Positions 63,208 through 64,000 of a DNA stretch of 64,000 nucleotides are shown here, one piece after another (position 1 is the stretch's first letter; each line of letters begins with the position of its first letter). The position numbers were made by a program, and so were the translations under genes. The notes beneath the pieces are model-generated. The model did not search any database. It saw only the letters and a list, made by a program, of their open reading frames with translations, and was not told the origin of the DNA. Source of the stretch: an uncultured Mailhella sp. (GTDB lineage Bacteria; Desulfobacterota; Desulfovibrionia; Desulfovibrionales; Desulfovibrionaceae); assembly GCA_944322635.1 (NCBI GenBank), contig CALUPL010000036.1:40801-104800 (forward strand), written 5' to 3'.

Positions 63208-64000
63208 ATGCACCGTTTCAAATTTATTTCCGCTCTCCTTCTGGCGATGCTGCTTGTGCCCGGCATCTGCTTCGCCGAAGGTCATTTCCAGCTGCCCAAT
63301 GATCTTTCCATCATCTGGGTCGTGCCCTTTGTCTGCATGCTGCTTTCCATAGCCATCTGCCCGCTGGTGGTTCCTCATTTCTGGGAGCATCATTTCGGCA
63401 AGGTTGCCCTTTTCTGGGGACTGGCCTTCCTCGTTCCCTGTGCGCTTGTTTTCGGCTTCGGCAACGCCTTCTTCATTGCCGCGGAAAGCATTCTGCTTGA
63501 ATACGTGCCCTTCATTCTTCTGCTGCTTGCTCTGTTCACCGTTGCCGGCGGCATCCGTCTCAAGGGCACCCTTGTGGGTACTCCCATCGTAAATACCGCC
63601 ATTCTGGCGGTGGGCACCATTCTCGCCAGCTGGATGGGCACCACCGGTGCGGCCATGCTCCTCATCCGTCCTCTGCTGCGCGCCAACGCCCACCGCAAAT
63701 ACCGCGTGCATCAGGTCGTGTTCTTCATCTTCCTCGTGGCCAACATCGGCGGTTCCCTCACTCCTCTGGGTGATCCGCCCCTGTTCCTCGGCTTCCTCAA
63801 GGGCGTGAGCTTCTTCTGGACCACCGTGCATCTCTTTGCGAAGACGATGCTGATCTCCGTCATCCTGCTTGCTCTCTACTTCGTCATCGACACCGTGCTC
63901 TTCAAGAAGGAAGGCAGCCCCGTTCCCGCCGACGCCGCCGGTTCCAAGGAAAAGCTCGGCTTTGAAGGCTGCATCAACTTCGTGTTCCTCGCCTGCATCG
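63208..64000 (+). CDS. NhaD-like sodium:proton antiporter, 5' part
   Basis: Partial: the gene runs off the window. Residues 1-23 are a cleavable-looking signal (FISALLLAMLLVPGICFA), then WVVPFVCMLLSIAICPLV, and the antiporter core TILASWMGTTGAAMLLIRPLLRAN and VANIGGSLTPLGDPPLFLGFL, which is the hallmark of NhaD/ArsB-related carriers. AAAGGAG lies 8 nt before the ATG. Sodium specificity is by family only. Confidence 0.85.
   Translation, partial: MHRFKFISALLLAMLLVPGICFAEGHFQLPNDLSIIWVVPFVCMLLSIAICPLVVPHFWEHHFGKVALFWGLAFLVPCALVFGFGNAFFIAAESILLEYVPFILLLLALFTVAGGIRLKGTLVGTPIVNTAILAVGTILASWMGTTGAAMLLIRPLLRANAHRKYRVHQVVFFIFLVANIGGSLTPLGDPPLFLGFLKGVSFFWTTVHLFAKTMLISVILLALYFVIDTVLFKKEGSPVPADAAGSKEKLGFEGCINFVFLACI

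Overview
The window looks like chromosomal DNA from a member of the Desulfovibrionaceae (Desulfovibrio, Bilophila or Mailhella type). The inference rests on moderately high GC, a Desulfovibrio-type short-chain flavodoxin, a ferredoxin:thioredoxin reductase catalytic subunit, and the archaeal-style entry to the shikimate pathway (DhnA-type aldolase plus dehydroquinate synthase II instead of AroG/AroB). I see no rRNA, tRNA, CRISPR array, insertion sequence or prophage. Genes are densely packed, with overlapping stop and start codons inside operons.

Layout. 0.1-2 kb: exported GH3 hydrolase and a CecR-type TetR regulator. 2.4-3.3 kb: YddG-like aromatic amino acid exporter. 3.4-9 kb: rlmN, dus, comF, an iron-sulfur-flavoprotein-like gene, a metallo-beta-lactamase-fold hydrolase. 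8.4-11.6 kb: pdxST with a divergent MocR/PdxR regulator. 11.7-17.2 kb: TSUP permease, flavodoxin, a 1.2-kb gene-free interval with a Fur-like promoter and repeated RNA hairpins, catalase, RlpA. 17.7-20.8 kb: a 1,037-residue membrane protein of unknown function. 20.9-28.3 kb: trmL, a 29-residue membrane peptide, histidinol phosphatase, htpX, an Rsm22-like methyltransferase, glutaredoxin plus ftrB, a histidine acid phosphatase. 28.4-35.0 kb (minus): trpL-E-G-D-C-F-B-A. 35.4-44.3 kb (plus): the aromatic operon, two DhnA-type aldolases, dehydroquinate synthase II, pheA, aroA, tyrA, aroC, aroK, aroE. 44.6-56 kb: gdhA, dut-HD-ddl, a NYN-domain gene, purF, uvrC, an EamA transporter, a Spy/ZraP-like protein. 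56.1-62.1 kb: cecR with divergent ybhG-F-S-R exporter genes. 62.2-64 kb: thiD and the start of an NhaD-like antiporter.

The main result is the aromatic amino acid locus. Three leader-peptide attenuators lie within about 1.9 kb: trpL with three consecutive Trp codons on the minus strand; a 33-residue Tyr/Phe/Trp leader (four consecutive Tyr) before the first aldolase gene; and a second 33-residue Phe/Tyr leader with its own promoter and terminator inside the same gene cluster, before the second aldolase gene. The two aldolase modules (promoter, leader, attenuator, gene) look like a tandem duplication whose leaders diverged in the amino acid they sense.

The trp operon also carries two interruptions. 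trpE has an in-frame TGA followed at once by a strong hairpin, and the missing 42-residue C-terminus is still encoded in frame. The trpG reading frame continues into the N-terminal helix of TrpD and then needs a -1 shift to enter the trpD body. These may be recoding, recent mutations or sequence errors; the sequence alone does not decide. A second regulatory candidate is a Fur-box promoter reading into about 700 nt of structured, repeated RNA upstream of flavodoxin.
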